37,947 nucleotides of DNA from an uncultured Bacteroides sp. (GCA_900542985.1 UQPQ01000025.1:1-37947), one strand, 5' to 3'; numbered from the stretch's first letter, positions 15,419 through 24,207 are shown. Notes: generated by a model from the sequence alone, not told the origin. Translations and numbers: made by a program.

Positions 15419-17851
15419 CTAAATATTTGCAATGCTCATAATATCGGCAAACACACCGGCTGCAGTTACGCTGGCACCGGCTCCGTATCCCTGAATGAGC
15501 ATAGGGTATTCATTGTATCGCTCGGTAGTGAGCAAAATAATATTGTTGCTGCCTTCCAGATTATAGAATGGATGGCGACTGTCTACTTCCTGTAAGGAAA
15601 CTACACCTTTTCCATTGTCCAGGCTTGCCACGAAGCGCCAGCGTTTTCCTTCGGCTTCCAATTTCTTACGACGGGCTTCAAAATCAGCATCCAACGTTTT
15701 GACATTCTTCCAGAAATCGTCCAACGAGCCTTCGAAGCAAAAATCCGGAATAAAGAGATGTTTCTCCACATCCTCCTGGCTCAGTTTATATCCGGCCTCA
15801 CGAGCCAAGATAACCAGCTTACGGATGACATCCTTTCCACTCAGGTCGATACGCGGATCGGGTTCCGAATAGCCTTCTTCCTTCGCTTTACGGATTGTTT
15901 CACTCAAAGGTACTTCCTCGCTGATGGTATTGAAAATATAATTCAGCGTACCACTTACCACCGCTTCAATCTTAAGAATCTTATCGCCACTGTTGATAAG
16001 GTCGTTGATGGTATTGATAATCGGAAGTCCTGCACCCACATTGGTTTCGAAAAGGAATTTCACACCACGCTGGCGAGCAATAGACTTCAGTTCTGCATAG
16101 ACATCGTATTCCGAAGAAGCGGCTATCTTATTGGCTGCTACAACCGAAATATTATGGCTTAGAAAATCTTTATACAGTCCGGCAATGGAAGCATTGGCAG
16201 TACAATCCACAAATACAGAGTTGAATATATTCATGCCAATAATCTCGTCGTGCAAAACCTGAGGCGAAGAAGGAACACCTTTCTCCTCCAGTTCCTTACG
16301 ATAGTTATTCAAGTCTATTCCACGGCGGGTAAAGTATGCATAATGTCCGTTGGCAATACCTACCACTTTCAAGTTCAGTCCCCGCTCCTGCTTCAACTTC
16401 TCCTGCTGACTGTTGATTTGCTCAATCAAGCTATGTCCTACCGTACCGATACCGCAAATGAACAGATTCAGAACCTGATATTCGGACAGGAAGAAAGAAT
16501 CGTGAATCACGTTCAGAGTCTTACGCAAAGAATCACCTTCTACCACAAAAGAGATGTTTGTTTCCGATGCTCCCTGTGCACAGGCAATGACATTAATACC
16601 GTTTCGTCCGAGCGTACCAAACAGTTTACCTGCAATTCCCGGAGTATGCTTCATGTTCTCTCCTACAATAGCCACTGTAGCCAGTCCGCTTTCTGCCATC
16701 ATCGGCGAGATTTCTCCCATTTCAATTTCTTTGGCAAACTCTTCATTCAGCACCTTACATGCCAAAGCCGAATCTTCTGTACGTACCCCGATAGAGGTTG
16801 AGTTTTCCGAAGAAGCCTGTGATACCAGGAACACACTGATACCATTTTCTGCCAAGGTCTTGAAAATACGGTGGTTGACTCCAATCACACCCACCATACC
16901 CAATCCGGTCATGGTAATAAGGCAGGTATCATTAATAGAAGAAATACCTTTGATAGGTTTTGAAAAATGATCGGCCTGCTGCTTGACAATAGTACCGGGA
17001 GCATCCGGATTGAATGTATTCTTTATCAGAATAGGAATGTTTTTATGGCATACCGGATAAATGGTCGGCGGATAAACCACCTTGGCTCCGAAGTTACACA
17101 ACTCCATTGCTTCCACATAACTCAGTTCGGTAATAGGATATGCAGTACTGATGACACGGGGGTCGGCAGTCATAAAACCATCCACATCGGTCCATATCTC
17201 CAGAATATCCGCATTCAAAGCCGCAGCCAGAATAGAAGCTGTATAATCCGAACCTCCACGTCCCAAATTGGTCACTTCCCCGGTATCCTTATCTGTAGAA
17301 ATAAAACCGGGTACCAGTGCTACCTGGGGAACTTCCTTGAAAGTCTCTCTTACCAGACGATTCGTCAGTTCCGAGTCGAGTATATGTTTGTTATGCTTCT
17401 TTTCGGTTTTGATAAAAGTACGTGAATCGAACCACTGGGCTCCTTCTATCAGTGTAGCTACAATGATAGACGAAAGACGTTCTCCATAGCTTACTATTGT
17501 AGCAGAGGTTTTGGGAGAAAGGTCATGAATCAGGAAAATACCCTGAAAGATATTTTTCAATTCGCTCAACAGCTCGTTGACCTGATCCAATAAAACTTCA
17601 CGTGCTTTCCCGGCAGGAATGACTGTATATACCATTTCGATATGGCGGTTGACAATCTCCTTCATTTCCTTCTCATACGCCGAATCACCGGCTGCAGCCA
17701 TTTTCGATGTATGAATCAGTTTATCTGTAATTCCTCCTAATGCCGATACGACTACTATAACCTTATCGTCTACCGATTCGACTATTTTTTTTACACTCAA
17801 CATACTGTTGACCGATCCAACAGATGTTCCGCCGAATTTCAATACTTTCAT
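15419..17851 (-). CDS. thrA: Bifunctional aspartokinase / homoserine dehydrogenase
   Basis: 810-aa fusion catalysing the first and third steps of the aspartate pathway to threonine and methionine. The aspartokinase domain spans about 1-290 (KFGGTSVGS at 5-13). Tandem ACT domains follow at about 310-450 (GMVGVIGVNHRIFKTLAENGI, PGIAGKLFGTLGRNGINV). The homoserine dehydrogenase spans about 460-810, with the NAD(P) loop ICGIGTVGHSL, ANKIAAS, and the C-terminal QGYGAGASVTAAGVFADI. Length and order match E. coli ThrA/MetL. The ACT domains suggest feedback by threonine. A Thr/Met-rich leader peptide lies 132 bp upstream, so transcription is probably attenuated too. Confidence 0.95.
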   Translation of the reverse strand: MKVLKFGGTSVGSVNSMLSVKKIVESVDDKVIVVVSALGGITDKLIHTSKMAAAGDSAYEKEMKEIVNRHIEMVYTVIPAGKAREVLLDQVNELLSELKNIFQGIFLIHDLSPKTSATIVSYGERLSSIIVATLIEGAQWFDSRTFIKTEKKHNKHILDSELTNRLVRETFKEVPQVALVPGFISTDKDTGEVTNLGRGGSDYTASILAAALNADILEIWTDVDGFMTADPRVISTAYPITELSYVEAMELCNFGAKVVYPPTIYPVCHKNIPILIKNTFNPDAPGTIVKQQADHFSKPIKGISSINDTCLITMTGLGMVGVIGVNHRIFKTLAENGISVFLVSQASSENSTSIGVRTEDSALACKVLNEEFAKEIEMGEISPMMAESGLATVAIVGENMKHTPGIAGKLFGTLGRNGINVIACAQGASETNISFVVEGDSLRKTLNVIHDSFFLSEYQVLNLFICGIGTVGHSLIEQINSQQEKLKQERGLNLKVVGIANGHYAYFTRRGIDLNNYRKELEEKGVPSSPQVLHDEIIGMNIFNSVFVDCTANASIAGLYKDFLSHNISVVAANKIAASSEYDVYAELKSIARQRGVKFLFETNVGAGLPIINTINDLINSGDKILKIEAVVSGTLNYIFNTISEEVPLSETIRKAKEEGYSEPDPRIDLSGKDVIRKLVILAREAGYKLSQEDVEKHLFIPDFCFEGSLDDFWKNVKTLDADFEARRKKLEAEGKRWRFVASLDNGKGVVSLQEVDSRHPFYNLEGSNNIILLTTERYNEYPMLIQGYGAGASVTAAGVFADIMSIANI

Positions 17852-17929
17852 GCTCTTATATTTTTAGCCTGTTTTCCCCGATATACATGCAGGAAAATAA
17901 AGTTCAAAAAAGAAAAAAAATGAATGATA

Positions 17930-17956
17930 AAAAAGAATATGCTTGCGCACGCAAGC
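17930..17956 (-). terminator. Candidate attenuator hairpin in the thr leader
   Basis: On the minus strand GCTTGC (17956-17951), loop GTGC and GCAAGC (17946-17941) form a 6-bp GC-rich stem, then ATATTCTTTTTT. It sits between the Thr-rich leader peptide and thrA. A second small hairpin, CCCC-TCT-GGGG (18003-17993), overlaps the end of the leader frame. I could not identify a single clear antiterminator pairing. Confidence 0.6.
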
Positions 17957-17983
17957 GTGTATCACGTAGAAACACCATATATA

Positions 17984-18058
17984 CTATCTTCCCCCCAGAG
18001 GGGTCATCCCAAAGGTCGATGTAGTGGTCATCATCCACCCCATCCCGGTCTGTGTCAT
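17984..18058 (-). CDS. Thr/Met-rich leader peptide of the thr operon
   Basis: 24-codon frame, ATG at 18058 and TAG at 17984-17986. Residues 9-19 read MMTTTSTFGMT; in total 7 Thr and 5 Met. It starts about 37 bases after the predicted transcription start and precedes a candidate attenuator hairpin and thrA. The composition fits ribosome stalling when threonyl-tRNA (and perhaps methionyl-tRNA) is scarce, which matches the products of the aspartate pathway. This is the logic of E. coli thrL, but the sequence is not similar. The last residues PLGGR are encoded within a CCCC/GGGG hairpin, which could couple translation to RNA folding. Confidence 0.85.
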   Translation of the reverse strand: MTQTGMGWMMTTTSTFGMTPLGGR

Positions 18059-18101
18059 GTTACGATAGTAGATATTCACTTATTGATTTTTTAGTCTGTG
18101 G

Positions 18102-18131
18102 CAAATATAAGAACATTTTTCTACAAACAAA
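18102..18131 (-). promoter_or_regulatory. Promoter of the thr operon
   Basis: On the minus strand TTTG (18131-18128), an 18-bp spacer and TATATTTG (18109-18102) match the Bacteroides -33/-7 consensus. A start near 18095 would give a leader RNA of about 245 nt before thrA, holding the leader peptide and hairpins. Confidence 0.72.
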
Positions 18132-18255
18132 CAGATTTTACTGTTTTTTTGCCACATTTACATCAACTACGCCATCTAATAGATTAAAAAGTATCGAATA
18201 ATAACATCTTTAGTTCTATAAAGAAAGTCTGTTTCATACAGCAACTCTTCTATAT

Positions 18256-18339
18256 CCGACGACGTCGGATACAAAGCCGACGACGACAAATCACCGTTCA
18301 ACGACGCCGTTTGCGCAGCCAACGACGGCAATTATATAC
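18256..18339 (+). repeat. Degenerate 21-bp-periodic repeat array B
   Basis: Four units start exactly 21 bp apart: CCGACGACGTC at 18256, CCGACGACGAC at 18277, TCAACGACGCC at 18298 and CCAACGACGGC at 18319; CCGACAA at 18339 may be a fifth remnant. The second half of each unit is not conserved. The first unit forms a perfect hairpin (TATCCGAC-GAC-GTCGGATA, 18253-18271). Read in one frame, each unit begins Pro/Ser-Thr-Thr, but there is no start codon or other sign of a gene. The array lies between the thr promoter and the acyl-CoA dehydrogenase terminator; a related array is at 579-663. Confidence 0.7.
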
Positions 18340-18408
18340 CGACAATACAAACAGATACAATCCATCCACATCATACAACATTTGTTTCCTGACTTTTCTT
18401 CTACCTGC

Positions 18409-18453
18409 AAAAAAATGGCTGTACAACGGGGAAAAAATCCTCGAAGTACAGCC
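18409..18453 (-). terminator. Terminator of the etfBA-acyl-CoA dehydrogenase operon
   Basis: On the minus strand GGCTGTAC (18453-18446) pairs with GTACAGCC (18424-18417) around a 21-nt loop, followed by ATTTTTTT. It lies about 34 bases after the dehydrogenase stop codon. Confidence 0.82.
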
Positions 18454-18486
18454 TGTCAATTTAACCTATACTATAAAAAAAAATCT

Positions 18487-20193
18487 TTATTTGCGATACG
18501 CAGCCAATTCCTCGGCATTAAACTTGCGAATAAAGTTGAAGTGTTTCTCAACTTCAGATTCTGCATAGTTTACGTATACATTGAGTGATTGTGCAAACAG
18601 CTCCGGAGCTTTGGTAGCATCCTGCAGCAACAAATGGCTCATTACACATACTGCTGCCATTTCGTACAGACGACGTGCCACGAAATCGAGCAATTCCTGA
18701 TTCTGTGCCTCTTTCACCGCATTGGTACATGCTTCCAGTTTACGGGTCATGTCTTTGATACGGTTCATGTATCCTTCAAATTCAGGAGCGCATGGAATCA
18801 ATTCGTATTCGTGCAAAGTAGCGGCATACGAACCGTTAGTCACATAACGGATAGCAGCCACAGTCTGCAACTGAGTAGTACCTTCGTAAATGCTGGTGAT
18901 ACGTGCATCACGATAAATACGCTGACAAGCATATTCCATCATGAAACCTGAACCACCATGTACCTGGATACAGTCGTATGCATTCTGGTTGGCATATTCA
19001 GAGTTCATACCTTTGGCAAGCGGAGTAAAGCTGTCTGCCAGTTTCGCATAGCGTTTCTGTTCCTGACGTTCTTCCGGAGTAAGTTTACGTTCACGGGCAA
19101 TATCGTCCAAAGCCTTGTAAATATCTACATAGCGTGAAGTCTGATACAGCAAAGCACGTCCGGCATCCAGTTTAGCCTTGATAGTAGCCAGCATATCGTA
19201 TACTGCCGGGAATTCGATGATAGCCTTGCCGAACTGTTTACGGTCTTTAGCGTATACCAAAGCTTCGTTGTAAGCAGCCTGGCTCAAACCTACCGACTGT
19301 GCAGCAATACCCAAACGGGCACCGTTCATCAAAGCCATTACATATTTAATCAAGCCCAACTTACGTTCGCCGCAAAGTTCAGCTTTCGCATTTTTGTATA
19401 CCAACTCACAAGTAGGAGAACCGTGGATACCCAACTTGTTTTCGATGCGGCGTACATCTACACCACCGTCGTTCTTGTCATAAATAAACATAGACAGACC
19501 ACGACCGTCGTGAGTACCTTCTTCCGAACGAGCCAATACCAGGTGCAAGTGTGCATCACCGTTTGTGATGAAACGTTTTACACCATTCAGGCGCCAGCAG
19601 TTGTTAGCCTCATCGTAAGTAGCTTTCAGCATTACGCTCTGAAGGTCCGAACCTGCATCCGGTTCAGTCAAGTCCATAGACATGGTTTCACCTGCACAGA
19701 TACGAGGGATGAAACGACTGTGCTGATCTTCGTTACCAAACTCGTACAATGTTTCGATACAGTCTTGCAGCGACCAGATATTACCAAAGCCGGCATCTGC
19801 CTGAGCTACGATTTCCGCACACATGGTATACGGAGTGATAGGGAAGTTCAATCCACCGAAACGGCGTGGCATAGTCATACCGTTCAGACCGGCTTTCACC
19901 ATGGCATCGAGGTTTGCTTTAGTACCCGAAGCATATTCCACGCGACCGTTTGCACAGTGTGGTCCTTCTTCGTCTACTCCTTCTGCATTGGCAGCAATTA
20001 CTTCACCGGTAATTTCTCCGGTAATTTCCAATACTTTATCGTAAGAGTCGATTGCATCGGCATAGTCCTGCGGTGCATAGTCGTACTCGTCTTTATCTCT
20101 ATAACTGCGTTCTTTCAGTTCGCAGATACGCTCCATCAACGGGTTGTTCAGATGGAAGCGTAATTCCGGATGTTCTGTATAAAAGTTAGCCAT
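18487..20193 (-). CDS. Acyl-CoA dehydrogenase (long form)
   Basis: 568-aa FAD enzyme that introduces a 2,3 double bond in an acyl-CoA and passes electrons to ETF. TEPDAGSD (176-183) is the FAD/substrate loop, DRKQFGKAI (317-325) and QVHGGSGFM (410-418) are conserved in the C-terminal helical domain, and the catalytic base is probably E437 in IYEGT. It is about 180 residues longer than the 380-residue classical enzymes because of extra N- and C-terminal segments, as in the DmdC-like subgroup. It is translated from an overlapping TAATG with etfA and is the third gene of the operon. The acyl substrate is unknown. In an anaerobe it may work as an acyl-CoA reductase or in branched-chain metabolism. 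Confidence 0.9.
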   Translation of the reverse strand: MANFYTEHPELRFHLNNPLMERICELKERSYRDKDEYDYAPQDYADAIDSYDKVLEITGEITGEVIAANAEGVDEEGPHCANGRVEYASGTKANLDAMVKAGLNGMTMPRRFGGLNFPITPYTMCAEIVAQADAGFGNIWSLQDCIETLYEFGNEDQHSRFIPRICAGETMSMDLTEPDAGSDLQSVMLKATYDEANNCWRLNGVKRFITNGDAHLHLVLARSEEGTHDGRGLSMFIYDKNDGGVDVRRIENKLGIHGSPTCELVYKNAKAELCGERKLGLIKYVMALMNGARLGIAAQSVGLSQAAYNEALVYAKDRKQFGKAIIEFPAVYDMLATIKAKLDAGRALLYQTSRYVDIYKALDDIARERKLTPEERQEQKRYAKLADSFTPLAKGMNSEYANQNAYDCIQVHGGSGFMMEYACQRIYRDARITSIYEGTTQLQTVAAIRYVTNGSYAATLHEYELIPCAPEFEGYMNRIKDMTRKLEACTNAVKEAQNQELLDFVARRLYEMAAVCVMSHLLLQDATKAPELFAQSLNVYVNYAESEVEKHFNFIRKFNAEELAAYRK

Positions 20194-21212
20194 TACTTAC
20201 TATTCTTTTTATAATACTTGATTAATTTCGGAACCACTTCCTCTACTGTTCCGTTGATTACATAATCTGCAATTGAATTGATCGGTGCGTTCGGATCATT
20301 GTTTACAGAAATAATGATACCTGCATCCTGCATACCGGCAATGTGCTGAATCTGACCAGAGATACCGCAAGCGATATACAGTTTAGGATGAACAGTCACA
20401 CCAGTCTGACCAATCTGACGGTCGTGGTCGCAGAAACCGGCATCTACAGCTGCACGGCTGGCACCCACTTCTGCATGAAGTTCTTTAGCCAGTTCGAACA
20501 ACATATCGAAGCCTTCTTTGCTACCCATACCATATCCACCGGCAATGACAATAGGAGCTGCCTTCAGATTATGTTTGGCCTTTTCTACATGACGGTCGAT
20601 TACTTTTACCACGTAGTCTGTTTCCGGAACATACTTCGCTACATCATGACGGATTACTTCGCCCTGATAGTTTTCATCGACAATTTCTTTTTTCATCACT
20701 CCTTCGCGTACGGTAGCCATCTGAGGACGATGTTCGGGGTTGATAATGGTAGCTACAATGTTACCACCGAATGCCGGACGAATCTGATACAACAGATTTT
20801 CGTAAGTAACTCCGTTCTTCTTGTCTTCATGGTTTCCGATTTCCAACTGAGTACAGTCGGCAGTAAGACCACTTGTCAGTGCAGAAGATACACGCGGACC
20901 CAGGTCACGACCGATAACGGTAGCACCCATCAGACAGATCTGAGGTTGTTCTTCCTTAAACAGGTTGACAAGAATAGAAGTGTGAGGGAGTGAAGTATAA
21001 GGGAACAAGCCCGGAGCATCGAATACATGTACACGGTCTACTCCGTAAGGCAATACTTGTTTTTCTACATCTGTAAGATCGCTGCCGGCACAGATTGTTT
21101 CCAGCTGGCATCCCAACTGATTGGCCAACTTACGACCTTTGGTTAAAAGTTCGAGACTGACATCGGCAACATGTTTGCCTTCCATCTCACAATATACAAA
21201 TACGTTATTCAT
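20193..21212 (-). CDS. etfA: Electron transfer flavoprotein alpha subunit
   Basis: 339-aa subunit that carries the FAD of ETF. The N-terminal domain (1 to about 200) has the ETF fold. The C-terminal FAD domain shows GGYGMGSKEGF (229-239), GASRAAVDAG, the GQTG loop, and SVNNDPNAPINSIADY near the end, all typical of EtfA. It lies between etfB (5-bp gap upstream) and the acyl-CoA dehydrogenase (1-nt overlap), its presumed partner. No fused ferredoxin domain is present. Confidence 0.94.
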   Translation of the reverse strand: MNNVFVYCEMEGKHVADVSLELLTKGRKLANQLGCQLETICAGSDLTDVEKQVLPYGVDRVHVFDAPGLFPYTSLPHTSILVNLFKEEQPQICLMGATVIGRDLGPRVSSALTSGLTADCTQLEIGNHEDKKNGVTYENLLYQIRPAFGGNIVATIINPEHRPQMATVREGVMKKEIVDENYQGEVIRHDVAKYVPETDYVVKVIDRHVEKAKHNLKAAPIVIAGGYGMGSKEGFDMLFELAKELHAEVGASRAAVDAGFCDHDRQIGQTGVTVHPKLYIACGISGQIQHIAGMQDAGIIISVNNDPNAPINSIADYVINGTVEEVVPKLIKYYKKNSK

Positions 21213-21217
21213 AGTCT

Positions 21218-22105
21218 TTATCCGATAGTATGGTTAGCCAACAGTTCAACAATCAAATTCTCTACATCTGCATCACTTCCTGTCAGTGTCTTACTTTCCT
21301 TAGCCTGGAAGATAATATTTTCAATCTTCTTTACCTTAGTAGGTGAACCTGACAATCCGCATTGTTTAGTGTCTCCGTTTACATCGGCTACACTCCATTC
21401 TACAATATTCAGATAAGGACGAGTTTCATACAAAGAAGCATACGGAAGTTCTACGCCTTCTTTTGCCAATGCAGCCTTTTCCTGTCCGCCCAGTGCACGT
21501 TTGTACTTCTGCACCAGTTTTGCATTACGCGGACGGCATGGGGCAGCACTTCCGTTTACTGTCAGCACAATAGGCAATGGAGCCTCTACAGTTTCCACAC
21601 CTCCGTCGATATGACGTTTTACACGGATGCGTCCGTCTTTTACCTCCTGAATTTCTTCTACGTATGTTACCTGAGGCAATCCCAGTTTTTCTGCTACCTG
21701 AGGACCTACCTGTGCAGTATCTCCATCGATAGCCTGACGACCACCTACAATAATGTCATATTCACCTATTTTACGAATAGCAGTAGCCAACGCATACGAT
21801 GTAGCAAGTGTATCAGCTCCGGCAAAAGCACGGTCTGTCAGCAAATAGCCGTTGTCGGCACCTCTATATAAACCTTCACGAATAACTTCTGCGGCACGGC
21901 CCGGTCCCATAGTCAAGATAGTCACGGTAGAGCCAGGATGTGTGTCTTTCAGTCTGAGTGCCTGTTCCAAGGCGTTCAAGTCTTCCGGATTGAAGATAGC
22001 CGGAAGAGCCGCACGGTTCACCGTTCCGTCGGCATTCATGGCATCTTTCCCTACATTGCGAGTGTCAGGTACTTGTTTTGCCAATACTACAATTTTCAAG
22101 CCCAT
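21218..22105 (-). CDS. etfB: Electron transfer flavoprotein beta subunit
   Basis: 295-aa ETF beta subunit that binds the second nucleotide (AMP or, in bifurcating types, FAD). Family marks are VVLAKQVPDT (6-15), NPEDLNALEQALRLKD, TILTMGP, and the EtfB signature region VGGRQAIDGDTAQVGPQVAEKLGLP. At 295 aa it is longer than the common 250-260-aa mitochondrial form. It is the first gene of the operon, with a good promoter 37 bp upstream. Whether this ETF bifurcates electrons needs comparison with characterised bifurcating ETFs. Confidence 0.94.
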   Translation of the reverse strand: MGLKIVVLAKQVPDTRNVGKDAMNADGTVNRAALPAIFNPEDLNALEQALRLKDTHPGSTVTILTMGPGRAAEVIREGLYRGADNGYLLTDRAFAGADTLATSYALATAIRKIGEYDIIVGGRQAIDGDTAQVGPQVAEKLGLPQVTYVEEIQEVKDGRIRVKRHIDGGVETVEAPLPIVLTVNGSAAPCRPRNAKLVQKYKRALGGQEKAALAKEGVELPYASLYETRPYLNIVEWSVADVNGDTKQCGLSGSPTKVKKIENIIFQAKESKTLTGSDADVENLIVELLANHTIG

Positions 22106-22141
22106 TCGATTAATATTTTAGTATTAGTAATTAATTGGCGG

Positions 22142-22171
22142 CAAATTTAATGAAACCATTCATTCTGCAAA
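22142..22171 (-). promoter_or_regulatory. Promoter of the etfBA operon
   Basis: On the minus strand TTTG (22171-22168), an 18-bp spacer and TAAATTTG (22149-22142) match the Bacteroides promoter. It has the same geometry as the pheA and thr promoters. Confidence 0.75.
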
Positions 22172-22276
22172 AAGATATGGAAGGAAAATGCACAAAGTTT
22201 GTTAAATTGAGCATCACAGGGCAAAATATCAACAGAAATATAAAAAACAATGCTATCCTAAATTTTGAAAAGCTTG

Positions 22277-22284
22277 TATATTTG
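22277..22284 (+). promoter_or_regulatory. Possible promoter -7 box for the MscS gene
   Basis: TATATTTG fits TAnnTTTG and lies 27 bases upstream of the ATG. No -33 element at the right distance is seen. Confidence 0.4.
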
Positions 22285-22310
22285 CTATCCGTATATCAAT
22301 ATAAAATATC

Positions 22311-23486
22311 ATGCATACTATTTCAGAAGATATCAGTCAGCAACTGTGCAATTGGGGCATCCAGCCTGCACAATCCAACTGGACAACCAAGATTATATTT
22401 ATCGTAGGTATTTTACTTCTTTCGTATCTCATCAGCATGGGCTTCCGGCATTTAATTGTGCCCATCATACAAAAAGTAACTGCCAAAACCAAAGCTACCT
22501 GGGACGACTATCTGTTTAATGACAGAATGATGCACAGCTTTTGTTTACTCATTCCTCCACTTGTATGGTATCTGTTGCTGCCATTTGCCTTCAACGACTC
22601 TCCCCACATATTAAATCTGTTATTAAAGGCCTGTCTGATTTATATTGTAGTCATGACGGTAAAACTCATAGGCAGTTTTCTCGACTCTCTTTATGAAATA
22701 TCCAGCGAACATGAACGGTTAAAAAATCGTCCGCTGAAAGGTATTTACCAGATGATTCAACTGATAGTCATAGGAGTAGGTCTAATTCTTATCATCAGCA
22801 TTCTGATTGATAAAAATGCAACCAGCATTTTGGCTGGATTGGGAGCTTCGGCAGCCATTTTAATGTTAATCTTCAAAGACAGTATATTGGGACTGGTGGC
22901 AGGAGTCCAGTTATCTGCCAATGATATGTTACGGCCGGGCGACTGGATTACCATGCCTAAATATGGTGCCGACGGTGATGTACTGGAAGTATCTCTTACT
23001 ACCGTAAAAGTACGAAACTTCGACAAGACAATTACCACCATTCCTCCCTATGCTTTGGTGAGTGATTCTTTCCAAAACTGGAGGGGAATGCGCGAAACAG
23101 GAGGCAGACGTATCAAACGCTCTGTTTTCATCGATCTGAATACAGTTCATTTCTGCACTCCCGAAGAAAGAAGTTATTTTAAATCGAAAGGGTGGATAGA
23201 AAAAGATGAGAACAACCAAATTGTGAATTTACAGGTATTCAGAGACTATCTGCAAAATTACCTGAAAGCTCACCCGCGAACGCATAAAGAACTCATGATT
23301 ATGGTACGACAGATGCAACCCACTTCGGAAGGACTTCCTCTGGAAGTTTATTGTTTCTCTAATACTTCCGACTGGAAGCAATACGAAGAAATACAGGGAG
23401 AGATTTTCGATCATCTGCTGGCCATGATTCCGGAATTTGGACTACGTGTTTATCAGCGTCCTTCGGGCAGAGACATCAACAGATAG
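22311..23486 (+). CDS. MscS-family mechanosensitive channel (YbdG-like)
   Basis: 391-aa inner-membrane channel expected to open under membrane tension and release solutes. About five hydrophobic segments precede the conserved pore-lining helix and beta domain: ILAGLGASAAILMLIFKDSI with SILGLVAGVQLSANDMLRPGDWI is the MscS signature (about 170-210). VSLTTVKVRNFDKTITTIPPYALV follows in the beta domain. The extra C-terminal part with a long PEERSYF...LQVFRDYL region and YQRPSGRDINR end resembles the YbdG/MscM subgroup more than small MscS. It is a single-gene transcript, divergent from etfBA. Confidence 0.9.
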   Translation: MHTISEDISQQLCNWGIQPAQSNWTTKIIFIVGILLLSYLISMGFRHLIVPIIQKVTAKTKATWDDYLFNDRMMHSFCLLIPPLVWYLLLPFAFNDSPHILNLLLKACLIYIVVMTVKLIGSFLDSLYEISSEHERLKNRPLKGIYQMIQLIVIGVGLILIISILIDKNATSILAGLGASAAILMLIFKDSILGLVAGVQLSANDMLRPGDWITMPKYGADGDVLEVSLTTVKVRNFDKTITTIPPYALVSDSFQNWRGMRETGGRRIKRSVFIDLNTVHFCTPEERSYFKSKGWIEKDENNQIVNLQVFRDYLQNYLKAHPRTHKELMIMVRQMQPTSEGLPLEVYCFSNTSDWKQYEEIQGEIFDHLLAMIPEFGLRVYQRPSGRDINR

Positions 23487-23501
23487 CTCAACTATAAACA
23501 A

Positions 23502-23546
23502 GAAAGGAGGTAAAACCCGATTATATGAGTGGTTTTTCCTCCTTTC
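23502..23546. terminator. Terminator-like hairpin after the MscS gene
   Basis: Arms 23502-23517 and 23531-23546 pair over 16 bp with one mismatch (GAAAGGAGG...CCTCCTTTC). It lies between two convergent genes and can serve both; the T tract on the plus side is poor. Confidence 0.7.
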
Positions 23547-23564
23547 CTTTCTTACACAAGCCGT

Positions 23565-24075
23565 TTATTGAAACAAAGAACCGTCAAACTTTACATTGAG
23601 ATAAACATCATTCGGTTCATTATCTATTTCTACCCGATAAAAATCGATTTCTCCCTGAGGCAGATCAATGATTTTCACTTCATCCACGTGCCTTCCTCCT
23701 GCTTCCCGTGCAACTGTTTCCCGCACCTTTGCAGGAATCACAACCTGATCGGCTGCTACAGAGTAATAACTTGTCACATCAAACTCAGTCTTTATCCATT
23801 GTGCTCCGGATGTATAAAAGGCCTCAGCTTCTACACGGTTCAGCGGCATATTCCATTCTGCATGAGTTCCTGTATAAAAAAACTCAGCCTCATAATTACC
23901 CCACTCAAAATCCCACTTAGGGTTCATATTTGGATATTGAGCTTCGAAGACCTGTTTCACCTCATCAGGAGGATTTGCCTACACGATCGTCGTCTTTATC
24001 ACAACTCGACAAAGTCAATATTCCTAACACTGTACCTAATGCAATACCAGTATACTTTTTCATCATTTCTTTCAT
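23565..24075 (-). pseudogene. PepSY-like (DUF2874) lipoprotein gene, disrupted by a frameshift
   Basis: The 131-residue open part (23565-23960) matches Bacteroidota PepSY-like periplasmic proteins, with two repeats rich in aromatic and acidic residues (YEAEFFYTG, VKIIDLPQGEIDFYRVEI). Upstream in another frame, ATG at 24075 starts a lipoprotein signal (hydrophobic core GIALGTVLGILTLSSC, lipobox Cys25, then DKDDD). That frame ends at TGA soon after GKSS. Removing one A from the AAA run (23974-23976 on the plus strand) would join the frames as VGNPPDEVKQV. The total of 511 bp is 3 x 170 + 1, as expected for one extra base. It could be a true inactivated gene, a slippage-variable gene or a sequencing error. 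A -7 box TACATTTG is at 24104-24111. Confidence 0.8.
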
Positions 24076-24158
24076 AAGATTCCATTATTTAAGATTTCTG
24101 ATGCAAATGTAGGAGGGTAATTCTGAAATAAAATTGAAATATAAGAACAGAAAGGAAT

Positions 24159-24207
24159 AAAAAAAGATTGTATTCTGCAAAGCATACACTTCTGCAGAAT
24201 ACAATCT
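24159..24207. terminator. Bidirectional terminator before the PepSY-like gene
   Basis: AGATTGTATTCTGCA (24165-24179) pairs perfectly over 15 bp with 24193-24207; A and T runs flank it. It lies 24 bases after the stop codon of the minus-strand transporter gene and would end that transcript. Confidence 0.9.

Noticed and set aside
18256..18339. CRISPR array
   Set aside because: Repeats are only about 11 bp conserved at a 21-bp step, there are no spacers of usual length, and no cas genes are near.
18235..18588. Coding of Pro-Thr-Thr heptads through the repeat array and into the next gap
   Set aside because: No start codon ahead of the array, no ribosome-binding context, and the frame overlaps a terminator and the dehydrogenase gene on the other strand.
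23565..23960. PepSY-like frame taken as a complete 131-aa protein
   Set aside because: It would lack any export signal, while a lipoprotein signal in another frame lies immediately upstream; an internal Met is the only reason for the start at 23960.
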